The notes below the pieces were generated by a model that did not search any database, had not been told where the DNA came from, and saw nothing but the letters and a program-made list of their open reading frames with translations. Positions 33,072 through 42,529 of a stretch of 59,094 nt of DNA are shown one piece after another. A program made the position numbers and the translations under genes. Positions within the stretch are counted from its first letter, which is position 1. Each line of letters opens with the position of its first letter. The DNA comes from Halomonas rhizosphaerae (GTDB lineage Bacteria; Pseudomonadota; Gammaproteobacteria; Pseudomonadales; Halomonadaceae), in the NCBI RefSeq assembly GCF_030010555.1, contig NZ_JASCQP010000002.1, positions 1 through 59,094 of the forward strand, given 5' to 3'.

Positions 33072-35037
33072 GGCCGCCCGCCGCCACGCGCCCGCCCTCG
33101 TCTGCCTGCTGCCGGGCCTGGTGCTGCTGGCCCTGGTGCTGGGATCGCTCGCCGAGGAGGGGCTCCTCGAGGGCCTGCGCGCGCTGGCGACGGCGACGCC
33201 GGAGAGCACCGAGGCGCTGGTGCGCCACTACAGCTGGTGGCCGCGGCTGGCCATGGCGCTGATGGCCGGCGGCGGCCTGGCCCTGGCCGGGGTGCTGATG
33301 CAGCAGGTGCTGCGCAACCCGCTGGCCGCCCCCACCACCCTGGGGGTGGCCAGCGGCGCCAACCTGGCGCTGATGGCCGCTACCCTGCTCGCCCCGGGCC
33401 TGTTGCTGGCCGGGCGCGAATGGGTGGCCCTGGCCGGCGGCGGCGGCGCCATGGCGCTGGTCTTCGCCCTGACCTGGCGCCGCGGCCTCTCCCCCGCGGT
33501 GGTGGTCCTCGCCGGCCTGGTGGTCAACCTCTACGCCGGGGCCCTGGGCATGGTGCTGTTGCTCTTCCACCAGGAGACCCTCAAGGGGCTGCTGATCTGG
33601 GGCGCCGGCTCACTGGCCCAGAACGGCTGGGGCGACGCCGCCTTCCTGGCCCCGCGGCTGCTGCTGGGCGGCCTGGCGGCCTGGCTGCTGCTGCGGCCGC
33701 TGACGGTGCTCGAGCTCGACGATGCCAGCGCCAGGAGCCTGGGCGTCTCGCTGAAGCACCTGCGCCTGGCGGGGCTGGGGCTGGCGGTCTTCCTCACCGC
33801 CTGTGTGGTCAGCGAGGTGGGGGTGGTCGGCTTCATCGGCCTGGCGGCGCCCAACATCGTGCGCCTGGCCGGCGCGCGCCGCCTGGGGGCGCGGCTCGTC
33901 TGGTCGACACTGCTCGGCGCCCTGTTGCTCGCCACCACCGACCTGCTGCTGCAGCGCTTCGCCGGCACCCTGCCCACCCTGATCCCCACCGGGGCCACTA
34001 CCGCCGCCCTGGGGGCGCCGCTGCTGCTGTGGCTGATCCCCCGGCTGCGCCTCGAGGCCGGGCGCCCGCCCGCTGCCGCCACGGCCCTGGCACCGCGCCA
34101 TCCCACTCCCGGGCGTCTGGTCGCGGGCCTGGCACTGGGCCTTCTCGCCGCGCTTCTGCTGGCGCTGCTGCTGGGCCAGGCGGCCGGCGGCTGGTTCGCG
34201 ACCCTCGACGAGGCGGTGCTGACGTGGCGCTGGCCACGGCTGCTGGCCGCCGTGGCCAGCGGGATGATGCTGGCCATCGCCGGCACCCTGATCCAGCGCC
34301 TCACCGCCAACCCCATGGCCAGCCCCGAGGTGCTGGGCATCAGCGGCGGCAGCGCCATCGCCCTGATCGCGGCGCTCTTCCTGCTGCCCGCCCCCGGCAA
34401 CCTGACCCTGGTCGCTACCGGCACCCTGGGCGCGCTGGCCAGCCTGGCCGTGCTGGTCATGCTCAACCGGCGCAGCGGCTTCGTGCCCGAACGGCTGCTG
34501 CTCAGCGGCGTGGCCATCACCGCCCTGTTCGACGCCGTGCGCGCCATCGTGCTGGCCGGCGGCGACCCCCGCGGCCAGCAGGTCATCGCCTGGCTCTCGG
34601 GCTCCACCTACTACATCGACCCCGTCAGCGCGACAGTGGTCGCGGGCCTCGCCGTGGTGCTGTCCCTGGCGGCACGCCCCTTCGCCCGCTGGCTGGATAT
34701 CCTGCCGCTGGGAGCGGCCACGGCCGCGGCGCTGGGGGTACGGGTCGAGCGAGCCCGGCTGGCGCTGCTGCTGCTGGTCGCGCTGCTGACCGCCTGCGCC
34801 ACCCTGGTGGTGGGCCCGCTCTCCTTTGTCGGCCTGCTGGCGCCCCACATGGCGCGGCTGGTGGGCTTCTCCCGGGCCCGCACCCACCTGCTGGGGGCCG
34901 CGCTGATCGGCGCCCTGCTGATGGTGCTGGCGGACTGGTTGGGCCGCCAGCTGCTGTTCCCCGCGGAGATTCCCGCCGGCCTGGTGGCCTCGCTGCTGGG
35001 CGGCGCCTACTTCATGTGGGGCCTCGGGCGCCGATGA
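33061..35037 (+). CDS. fhuB: Siderophore ABC permease, duplicated FhuB type
   Basis: A 658-residue inner-membrane permease made of two fused FecCD domains, each about 330 residues with around ten helices. The same motifs appear twice: GGGLALAGVLMQQVLRNPLA and then ASGMMLAIAGTLIQRLTANP; APTTLGVASGANLALM and then ASPEVLGISGGSAIALI; VGVVGFIGLAAPNIVRL and then GPLSFVGLLAPHMARL. The GFIGLAAPN and SFVGLLAPH loops contact FhuC. This fused form is diagnostic of FhuB. It overlaps fhuD by eleven bases and ends the operon. It completes the path: receptor, FhuD, FhuB-FhuC, then reduction by FhuF. Confidence 0.92.
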   Translation: MATEAARRHAPALVCLLPGLVLLALVLGSLAEEGLLEGLRALATATPESTEALVRHYSWWPRLAMALMAGGGLALAGVLMQQVLRNPLAAPTTLGVASGANLALMAATLLAPGLLLAGREWVALAGGGGAMALVFALTWRRGLSPAVVVLAGLVVNLYAGALGMVLLLFHQETLKGLLIWGAGSLAQNGWGDAAFLAPRLLLGGLAAWLLLRPLTVLELDDASARSLGVSLKHLRLAGLGLAVFLTACVVSEVGVVGFIGLAAPNIVRLAGARRLGARLVWSTLLGALLLATTDLLLQRFAGTLPTLIPTGATTAALGAPLLLWLIPRLRLEAGRPPAAATALAPRHPTPGRLVAGLALGLLAALLLALLLGQAAGGWFATLDEAVLTWRWPRLLAAVASGMMLAIAGTLIQRLTANPMASPEVLGISGGSAIALIAALFLLPAPGNLTLVATGTLGALASLAVLVMLNRRSGFVPERLLLSGVAITALFDAVRAIVLAGGDPRGQQVIAWLSGSTYYIDPVSATVVAGLAVVLSLAARPFARWLDILPLGAATAAALGVRVERARLALLLLVALLTACATLVVGPLSFVGLLAPHMARLVGFSRARTHLLGAALIGALLMVLADWLGRQLLFPAEIPAGLVASLLGGAYFMWGLGRR

Positions 35038-35157
35038 TCGGACCCCGCGGCGGGCTCGCCATTGAACTCGCCGGCCGCTGGCCACACTAACGTAAGTGAG
35101 GCGTCGAAAGACGCTGTTGATCACATGGACCTTACACGGATCACAAGGAGTGAACGC

Positions 35158-35730
35158 ATGGCCCAACGCACACCGCTGAATCACACCATCAAGCAGGCCA
35201 CCCTCGGAGCGCTGCTCGCCGGCGGCCTGGCCGTCACCGGCAGCGCCTTGGCCGAGCCCCAAGGCCTCTACTCGGCCAACGAACTGCTCGATGCCGATGT
35301 CTACGCCACCTCCGGCAGCGAACAGATCGGCGACGTCGAGGACATCCTGCTCGACAACGACATGCAGGTCCGCGCCTTGGTCATCGACACCGGCAATCTG
35401 CTCGACTTCCAGGGCAACCAGCAGTTCGTGATCGAGACCGGGAAGTTCACCGTCGCGACCCAGGACGGCAATAGCCTCGAGGAAATCGAGTACCGGGTGA
35501 ATGTCGACCTGAGCGAGGAGCAGATCGCCCAGCAGCCGCAATACACCAACGACTGGTGGCAGAACGCCCGGGAAGGGGCCCAGCAGGCCTGGGAAGACAC
35601 CAAGGAGGGCGCCGCCAGCGCCTGGGAATCCACCCAGGAAGGCGCGTCATGGGCCCTGGACAGTATCGGCGAGGCCCTGGAGAACGTCGGCGAACAGACC
35701 CAGGAGGCCGCCGACCGCCCCGCCGAATGA
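35158..35730 (+). CDS. Exported PRC-barrel domain protein with amphipathic tail repeats
   Basis: A 190-residue secreted protein. AAGGAGTG before the ATG at 35,158 fixes the start; the signal peptide ends at GSALAEPQ. A PRC-barrel domain covers about residues 38-115 (LLDADVYATSGSEQIGDVED, then ILLDNDMQVRALVIDTG). The tail has 11-residue repeats: WWQNAREGAQQ, AWEDTKEGAAS, AWESTQEGASW, each with W, acidic and EGA positions, forming an amphipathic helix. PRC-barrel proteins of this form occur widely in halophilic gammaproteobacteria and are often stress- or envelope-related; the molecular role is not known. A good terminator follows, so it is a single-gene unit. Confidence 0.75.
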   Translation: MAQRTPLNHTIKQATLGALLAGGLAVTGSALAEPQGLYSANELLDADVYATSGSEQIGDVEDILLDNDMQVRALVIDTGNLLDFQGNQQFVIETGKFTVATQDGNSLEEIEYRVNVDLSEEQIAQQPQYTNDWWQNAREGAQQAWEDTKEGAASAWESTQEGASWALDSIGEALENVGEQTQEAADRPAE

Positions 35731-35754
35731 CGGCTCGGCCGCTTACCGCCCTTC

Positions 35755-35780
35755 AAGCCCGGTCATCGACCGGGCTTTTT
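35755..35780 (+). terminator. Rho-independent terminator after the PRC-barrel gene
   Basis: AAGCCCGGTC pairs with GACCGGGCTT around ATC, followed by a run of T. It stands 25 bases after the stop codon. Confidence 0.85.
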
Positions 35781-35871
35781 GCGGAGCGAAATAAGGCGCC
35801 GCTCGCGTCGACGGCTCTGGCTCTCCGCCAGTTACACGTTCTAACCTGAAGAGGCTGGCGTTTCGATCCTT

Positions 35872-35893
35872 GGCCCCGGCCCTTGCCGGGGCC
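35872..35893 (+). terminator. Second hairpin upstream of the AEC permease
   Basis: GGCCCCGGC pairs with GCCGGGGCC around CCTT, followed by CTTT. It could be a back-up terminator or the end of an untraced small RNA; no gene lies between it and the first terminator. Confidence 0.5.
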
Positions 35894-35986
35894 CTTTCAT
35901 GCCGGCGGCACGCCGGAGTTGCCCCGAGGGGCCAGCATTCACGACAATACGCGGCCTGCTCCCACCGCCACGCAAGGATGCCGCCC

Positions 35987-36862
35987 ATGCTCGCCGAACT
36001 CTTCGCCGTGATGGCGCCCGTGCTCACCGGCGCGGGGCTCGGCTTCGTCTGGGTGCGCCTCGGCCACGACTTCCCGGTGGCCTTCGTCACCCGACTGGTG
36101 TTCAACATCGGCACCCCGGCCCTGGTACTGGCCTCGCTCTCCGGCGCCGAGATCGATGCCGGCAGTTTCGGGCGCACCATGCTGGCCACGGCGCTGGTGC
36201 TCACCGCCATGGCCGGCATGGCCTTCCTGCTGGCACGGCTGCTGGGCAAGGACTGGCGGGTGCTGCTGGCCCCCACCATGTACCCCAATACCGGCAACAT
36301 GGGCCTGCCGGTGGTGCTCTACGCCTTCGGAAGCGCCGGCTTCGCGTTCGGCATCACGGTGATGGTCACGGTCTCGCTGTTCCAGTTCACCCTGGGGACC
36401 CTGCTGGCGAGCCGCGGCAACCCGCTGAAGGCGCTGGCGAAGACGCCGGTGGTCTACGCCATCCTGATCGCCCTGGGGCTGCTGCTCAGCGACACCGACC
36501 TGCCCCGCTGGCTCGCCAACAGCGTCGATCTGATCTCGGGCTTCACGGTGCCGCTGATGCTGATCACCCTGGGCGTCTCGCTGGCCAGCATCCACGCCCG
36601 CAACCTCGGCTCCGGCATCGGCTTCAGCCTGCTGCGCATCCCGGTGGCCGCCGGGGTCGCCTGGGGCATCGGCACCCTGCTGGCGCTACCGCCCATGGCG
36701 CTGGCCATCCTGGTGCTGCAGATGAGCATGCCGGTCGCGGTGTTCAACTACCTCTTCGCCCAGAAGGCCGGACGCGAGCCGCAGTACGTGGCGAGCCTGG
36801 TGTTCTGCTCCACCCTGCTGTCGCTGGTCTACCTGCCGATCCTGCTGGCGATCCTGATGTAG
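35987..36862 (+). CDS. AEC-family transporter
   Basis: A 291-residue inner-membrane protein of the auxin efflux carrier family, with about ten helices in two inverted halves. Typical stretches are LVFNIGTPALVLASLSG, APTMYPNTGNMGLPVVLYAF and LMLITLGVSLASI, and the polar N-P residues in the middle of helices 1 and 4 are present. Members export or take up organic acids such as malonate or malate. The substrate is not predictable here. AAGGATG precedes the ATG at 35,987; a longer in-frame start at 35,870 would run through the hairpin. No neighbouring enzyme hints at the substrate. Confidence 0.85.
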   Translation: MLAELFAVMAPVLTGAGLGFVWVRLGHDFPVAFVTRLVFNIGTPALVLASLSGAEIDAGSFGRTMLATALVLTAMAGMAFLLARLLGKDWRVLLAPTMYPNTGNMGLPVVLYAFGSAGFAFGITVMVTVSLFQFTLGTLLASRGNPLKALAKTPVVYAILIALGLLLSDTDLPRWLANSVDLISGFTVPLMLITLGVSLASIHARNLGSGIGFSLLRIPVAAGVAWGIGTLLALPPMALAILVLQMSMPVAVFNYLFAQKAGREPQYVASLVFCSTLLSLVYLPILLAILM

Positions 36863-36975
36863 CACTGCCATCGCCTGTGCCCCCTCGCGGGGAACACCCT
36901 CGCCGCGGCAGAGTCCCTGTGTAGGGTCTTTGTGAAGAGTCCCTATGCGGGTACAGCCAACGAGGGGGAAGCCAC

Positions 36976-38115
36976 ATGCACTCGCCACGTCATGCACTCT
37001 CGACCGCCCTGCTGCTGAGCGGTGCCCTGCTCGCCGCCCCGGCCGTGGCCGCGGAGGTGGTCGAGGAACGCATCGCCACCGACCACCTTGAGCTGCGCCT
37101 GGAGCGCGTGGCCTCTGGCCTCACGCATCCCTGGTCGGCCGCCGAGCTGCCCGACGGCCAATGGCTGGTCACCGAGCGTCCCGGGCACCTGGTGCGCATC
37201 GATGCCCAGGGCGAGGTCACTCGTCTCTCCGGCGCGCCCGAGGTCTCCACCCGCGGCCAGGGCGGCCTGCTCGATGTCGCCCTGCATCCCGACTACGGCG
37301 AGGGCAGCGACTGGGTCTACCTCACCTGGAGCCAGGCCGGCGATGGAGGCAGCGCCACCACCCTCTCCCGCGGGCGGCTGGAGGGCGACGCCCTGGTGGA
37401 CCTGGAGACACTGTTCGTCCAGGACCGCTTCTCCCGGCCGGGTCGCCACTACGGCTCGCGGCTGGCCTGGCGCGAGGATGGCACCCTGCTGATGAGCATC
37501 GGCGAGCGCGGCAGCCCCGAACGCGCCCAGGACCGCGGCGACCACGCCGGCAGCGTGCTGCGCCTCACCGCCGAGGGCGGAGTGCCGGACGACAACCCCT
37601 TCGTCGACGACGATGACGTGCACGACGAGATCTTCACCTACGGCAACCGCAACCCCCAGGGCCTGATCGTGGCCGCCGACGGCACCATCTGGTCCACCGA
37701 GCACGGCCCGCGCACCGGCGACGAGCTCAACCGCCTCGAGGCCGGGGTCAACTACGGCTGGCCGGAGGTGAGCCGCGGCAACGACTACGCCACCAACCAG
37801 CCCATCGGCCGCGACAGCGCCCCCGGCATGCGCGACCCCGTGCACGTGTTCGCCGGGCGCTTCGCCCCCTCGGGCCTGGCCCAGGTGAGCGGCGACGCCT
37901 TTCCCGCCTGGCAGGGCCACCTGATGGCCGGGGGGCTGGCCAGCGAGAGGCTGGTGCGCCTTGCCCTGGACGACGACAGGGTCGTCGAGCGCGAGGTGAT
38001 CCTCGAGGGCGAGATCGGCCGCATCCGCGACGTGCGCCTGGGCCGCGACGGCGCCCTCTACCTGCTCAGTGACCACGCCGACGGCGGCCTCTACCGCCTG
38101 GTGCCCGCCGACTAG
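36976..38115 (+). CDS. PQQ-dependent soluble aldose sugar dehydrogenase, YliI type
   Basis: A 379-residue periplasmic six-bladed propeller. The signal peptide ends at APAVAAEVV. Motifs of the soluble glucose/sorbosone dehydrogenase family are clear: GLTHPWSAAELPDGQWLVTE, the catalytic-His region GQGGLLDVALHPDY, GRHYGSRLAWREDGTLLMSI, TYGNRNPQGLIVAADGTIWS, TEHGPRTGDELNRLEAGVNY and GWPEVSRGNDY. It oxidises the C1 of aldoses with PQQ and calcium and passes electrons to the respiratory chain. GAGGGGGAAGCC lies before the ATG. It precedes the kinase gene by 51 bases and may or may not be cotranscribed with it. PQQ synthesis genes are not in the window. Confidence 0.88.
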   Translation: MHSPRHALSTALLLSGALLAAPAVAAEVVEERIATDHLELRLERVASGLTHPWSAAELPDGQWLVTERPGHLVRIDAQGEVTRLSGAPEVSTRGQGGLLDVALHPDYGEGSDWVYLTWSQAGDGGSATTLSRGRLEGDALVDLETLFVQDRFSRPGRHYGSRLAWREDGTLLMSIGERGSPERAQDRGDHAGSVLRLTAEGGVPDDNPFVDDDDVHDEIFTYGNRNPQGLIVAADGTIWSTEHGPRTGDELNRLEAGVNYGWPEVSRGNDYATNQPIGRDSAPGMRDPVHVFAGRFAPSGLAQVSGDAFPAWQGHLMAGGLASERLVRLALDDDRVVEREVILEGEIGRIRDVRLGRDGALYLLSDHADGGLYRLVPAD

Positions 38116-38166
38116 CCACGACAGGGGCCGCACCGGACGCGGCCCTGACGACCACAGGGATCCCCC

Positions 38167-39605
<1,439 letters not shown>

Positions 39606-39609
<4 letters not shown>

Positions 39610-41015
39610 ACGGACACGACATGCCAGACACGGAACGCGACACGCCTGCCCTGCCCCTGCTGGTCGTCGAGGACGACCCGGCCATCCTGGAGTTGCTCGA
39701 GGAGGAGCTGGCCGACGCCGGCTACGCGACCCTCGCCGCGACCAGTGCCGAGCAGGCCCTGGCCACGCTCAGCCACAGCGAGGTGGCCCTGGTGATCAGC
39801 GACGTGCGCCTGCCGGGCATCGACGGCATGCAGCTGCTCGAGCGGCTGCGCCGCGAGGGGAGCACGGTGGGTTTCATCGTGATCACCGCCTTCGGCACCA
39901 TCGACCAGGCGGTGGAGGCACTCAAGCAGGGCGCCGACGACTTCCTGACCAAGCCGCTGGACCTGGAGGGGCTGCGCGAGGCGGTCTACCGGGTGCTGGA
40001 GAGCCGTCGGCTGGCCTCGCGCCTGGCGAGCGACGGGACGGCGAACAGCTTCCACGGCATCGTCGGCGAGAGCGAGGCCATGCAGTCGCTGTTCCACGAC
40101 GCCGCCCGGCTGGCCGACAGCGACGCGCCCATGCTGCTGCTCGGCGAGAGCGGCACCGGCAAGGAGCTGATGGCGCGGGCCGTGCACGCCGAGAGTCCGC
40201 GTCGCGACGGCCCCTTCGTCGCAGTGAACTGCGCCAGCATTCCCGCCGAGCTGATGGAGAGCGAGTTCTTCGGCCATGTGAAGGGTGCCTTCACCGGTGC
40301 CGACGAGTCCCGCCAGGGGCTCTTCCAGGCCGCGCGGGGCGGCAGCCTGTTCCTCGACGAGATCGGCGAGATGCCCGTCGCGCTGCAGGCCAAGCTGCTG
40401 CGGGCCCTGCAGGAGAAGAGCGTGCGACCGGTGGGCGCCGAACGGGAGGAAGCGGTGGACGTGCGCATCATCGCCGCCACCCATCGCCAGCTGGAGCAGG
40501 AGATCGAGGCGGGTCACTTCCGCAGCGACCTCTTCTATCGCCTCGAGACCTTCTCGCTGCGCATCCCGCCGCTGCGCGAACGGGAGGGGGACATCGAGCG
40601 GCTGATCCCGGCGCTGATCGACAAGCATGCCGGTCAGCAGGACAAGCACATTGCGCGCATCGAGCCGGCGGCCCTGGAGGCCCTGCTCGGCTATGACTAT
40701 CCGGGCAACGTTCGCGAGCTGGAGAACGCCATCATGCGGGCGGTGACCCTGGCCGAGGCGGGACAGCTCTGTCACGCCGACCTGCCCCAGCGGATCCGCG
40801 ATCAGGGCGAGGCCCGGCGTCGTGCCTGCCGCGAGACCCGGGCCGAGGGGGCGCTGGCGAGCACCGCCACCCAGGCGGACTGGCCGAGCCTGGAAGAGGT
40901 GGAGAAGCGCTATATCCGCAAGGTGCTGGCGGCCACGGGCGGCAACAAGCGGCGTACCGCCGAGGTGCTGGGGATCGCCCGTCGCACCCTCTACCGTCGC
41001 CTCGAGGAGGAGTAG
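39606..41015 (+). CDS. Sigma-54-dependent response regulator, NtrC/ZraR family
   Basis: A 469-residue transcription activator. The receiver is at residues 17-130 with acidic pair Glu22/Asp23, phosphate acceptor Asp66 in VISDVRLPG and Lys116. The AAA+ domain has Walker A GESGTGKE at 180-187, the sigma-54 contact loop GAFTGA at 227-232, Walker B-like GSLFLDEIGEM, and the R-finger region. A Fis-type helix-turn-helix ends the protein (GNKRRTAEVLGIARRTLYRR). It opens at the ATG that overlaps the kinase stop. Phosphorylated protein would open sigma-54 promoters; no clear -24/-12 site was found nearby, so its targets are unknown. Confidence 0.93.
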
Positions 41016-41021
41016 CCACAC

Positions 41022-41047
41022 AAAAAGGACCCCCGCCGCAGCGGGGG
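41022..41047 (-). terminator. Hairpin with T-run on the minus strand
   Basis: CCCCCGC at 41,030-41,036 pairs with GCGGGGG at 41,041-41,047. The AAAAA at 41,022-41,026 gives a T-run for minus-strand transcripts. A second hairpin (CCGCCCCGC/GCGGGGCGG, 41,139-41,159) lies nearer the minus-strand gene at 41,170. The pair probably separates the plus- and minus-strand units. Confidence 0.7.
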
Positions 41048-41169
41048 CCAGGGGTCACATGCCGGGCCGGCCAGAGGGGAACGCGATACACCGGCCTGGG
41101 AATGGCATGGACCGGGAGAACCGTCCATCACGCGAGTGCCGCCCCGCTGAGCGGGGCGGTGGAGCGGGC

Positions 41170-41664
41170 TTACCAGCCCTGCTCCTCATCCTCGCTGTCG
41201 TCGCCCTCCTCGTCCCAGGGCGCCTCCTCTTCCACGTTCTCATACTCCTCTTCGGCGCCGGGCATCGCCTCGGTGCCTTCACCGAAGCCGGGGTCCTGAG
41301 CCGGGTCGCCCTGGGCGTTCGGATCGCCGGCCGGCTCACCCGCCGCGGGGTCCGCCTGCTGGGTAGTGGGATCGGCCGCGGAATCGGTGCCCTGGGTCGC
41401 GGGGTCGTCGCCCGGCACCGCCGGGTCGCCGCCGGCCGGATCGCCGGTCGTCGGGTCGGCTGCCGCCGGGTCACCCTGGGCATTCGGATCGGCCGCCGGG
41501 TCGCCGGACGCAGGATCCGCCTGCTGGGTGGCAGGGTCGGCCGCGGAGCCGGTGCTCTGGGCGGCGGGGTCCTCGTGCATGTCACCGAAGGCCAAGGGGC
41601 TTGCGATCAGGCCGAACGAGACACCGAGAATACCGAGCCTTTTGAGGGTTTCCTTGGACATCAT
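41170..41664 (-). CDS. Exported acidic low-complexity protein with DP-rich repeats
   Basis: A 164-residue protein with a signal peptide (LGILGVSFGLIASPLAFG, cut near DMHED). The mature part is built of Asp-Pro units: DPATQQADPASGDPAADPNA then QGDPAAADP, and a second copy of the block DPTTQQADPAAGEPAGDPNA then QGDP about 55 residues later. It ends in a Glu/Asp run (EEEYENVEEEAPWDEEGDDS). No enzyme domain is visible. GGAGG seven bases before the first of two adjacent ATG codons is a strong site. A similar but Ser/Glu-Met-rich lipoprotein gene lies upstream on the same strand. Surface, spacer or cation-binding roles are possible; none is shown. Confidence 0.65.
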   Translation of the reverse strand: MMSKETLKRLGILGVSFGLIASPLAFGDMHEDPAAQSTGSAADPATQQADPASGDPAADPNAQGDPAAADPTTGDPAGGDPAVPGDDPATQGTDSAADPTTQQADPAAGEPAGDPNAQGDPAQDPGFGEGTEAMPGAEEEYENVEEEAPWDEEGDDSEDEEQGW

Positions 41665-41766
41665 CTTGCACCTCCTTCCTTACATGAAGATCGAGGGTGG
41701 ATCGGGCGGGGTTTGCCCGTCGGGTGACCGGCGGCTGTCCGGTCGGTCACCGATGAGAAATGGCGG

Positions 41767-42150
41767 TCAGGTGCCGCTCTGGTCGTCGTCTTGCTCCTGG
41801 TCATCGGATGGCGATTCCGTGGTGGAGGTCGATTCACCGGATGACGCCTGTGAATCCATGGTGGACTCCTGGTCCATGGCCTGGTCCTGCTGCATGGCGG
41901 GATCCTGGCTCTCCATGTCCGAGTCCTGTCCCATGGAGGAGGACTCTTCACCCATGGTGGAGGACTCTCCATTCATGGTTGAAGACTCCTCGCCGGCCGG
42001 CTCCTCCATCGGCGGCATCTCCTCCTCGCCGTTGCCACAGCCGGCCAGGGCCAGGCTGCCGAGCCCCAGGGCAGCGATCGCGGCGAGGGTCGTCAGTCGG
42101 CGCGAACGCTTCCCGCGGGGCCTGTCTCGGTTCAGCTCATGGTCGGTCAT
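41767..42150 (-). CDS. Low-complexity lipoprotein
   Basis: A 127-residue predicted lipoprotein. A basic start (RPRGKRSRRLTTLAAIAALG) leads into the lipobox LALAGC with the lipidated Cys at residue 38. The residue after it is Gly, so outer-membrane sorting is likely. The mature part is made of Ser, Glu, Met, Asp and Gln in short repeats: GEESSTMNGESSTMGEESSS then MGQDSDMESQDPAMQQDQAM. There is no domain. It shares the strand, acidic bias and repeat style with the gene at 41,170, 103 bases downstream. Methionine-rich acidic tracts could scavenge oxidants or bind metal such as copper, but this is speculation. The ribosome site is weak (GGGAGAAAGCG). Confidence 0.6.
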   Translation of the reverse strand: MTDHELNRDRPRGKRSRRLTTLAAIAALGLGSLALAGCGNGEEEMPPMEEPAGEESSTMNGESSTMGEESSSMGQDSDMESQDPAMQQDQAMDQESTMDSQASSGESTSTTESPSDDQEQDDDQSGT

Positions 42151-42529
42151 CGCTTTCTCCCTGAGTCATCGGGACTTCACCCAACAACGAGCAGCCACCG
42201 TGCCAGTCACGGCAAGAAAGTATATAAAAACTTTAAAATCATCATGTTAAATAACCCTTGCAACACGGAAGGCGCGGCCCACCAAGGGCCGGGCGTTGGT
42301 CAGATTCGACACATGGGTCACCCCTGCGCCATCCTGCAGGCCTTCGACACCCCGGGTTTTAATTTGAATGGTCATTCAAAAAACGCTAGGGTAGCGTCCA
42401 CTCCATCGTCACCCGATGCCGCTGTCAACGCAGCAGCCTGGCATCATGACGTCGTTTTCTTACGTCACGACACTCGACCCTTCGGCGCTTTCCGCCCGAT
42501 GACGGGGGAGCCGACAAAAGGCAGAGCCA
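42151..42529. other. Promoter region between the lipoprotein gene and proV
   Basis: No gene is supported. The part near 42,215-42,250 is AT-rich (TATATAAAAACTTTAAAATC) and can hold promoters in both directions. A perfect palindrome at 42,363-42,380 lies 150 bases before proV. Confidence 0.5.
42363..42380. promoter_or_regulatory. Palindromic operator upstream of proVWX
   Basis: TTTGAATG and CATTCAAA form perfect 8-base arms around GT. It resembles operators of TetR-family repressors, and BetI-type sites in betaine loci have related TTGAA...TTCAA cores. Its place before an osmolyte transporter operon makes a choline- or betaine-linked TetR repressor a fair guess. No such repressor gene is in the window. 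Confidence 0.55.
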
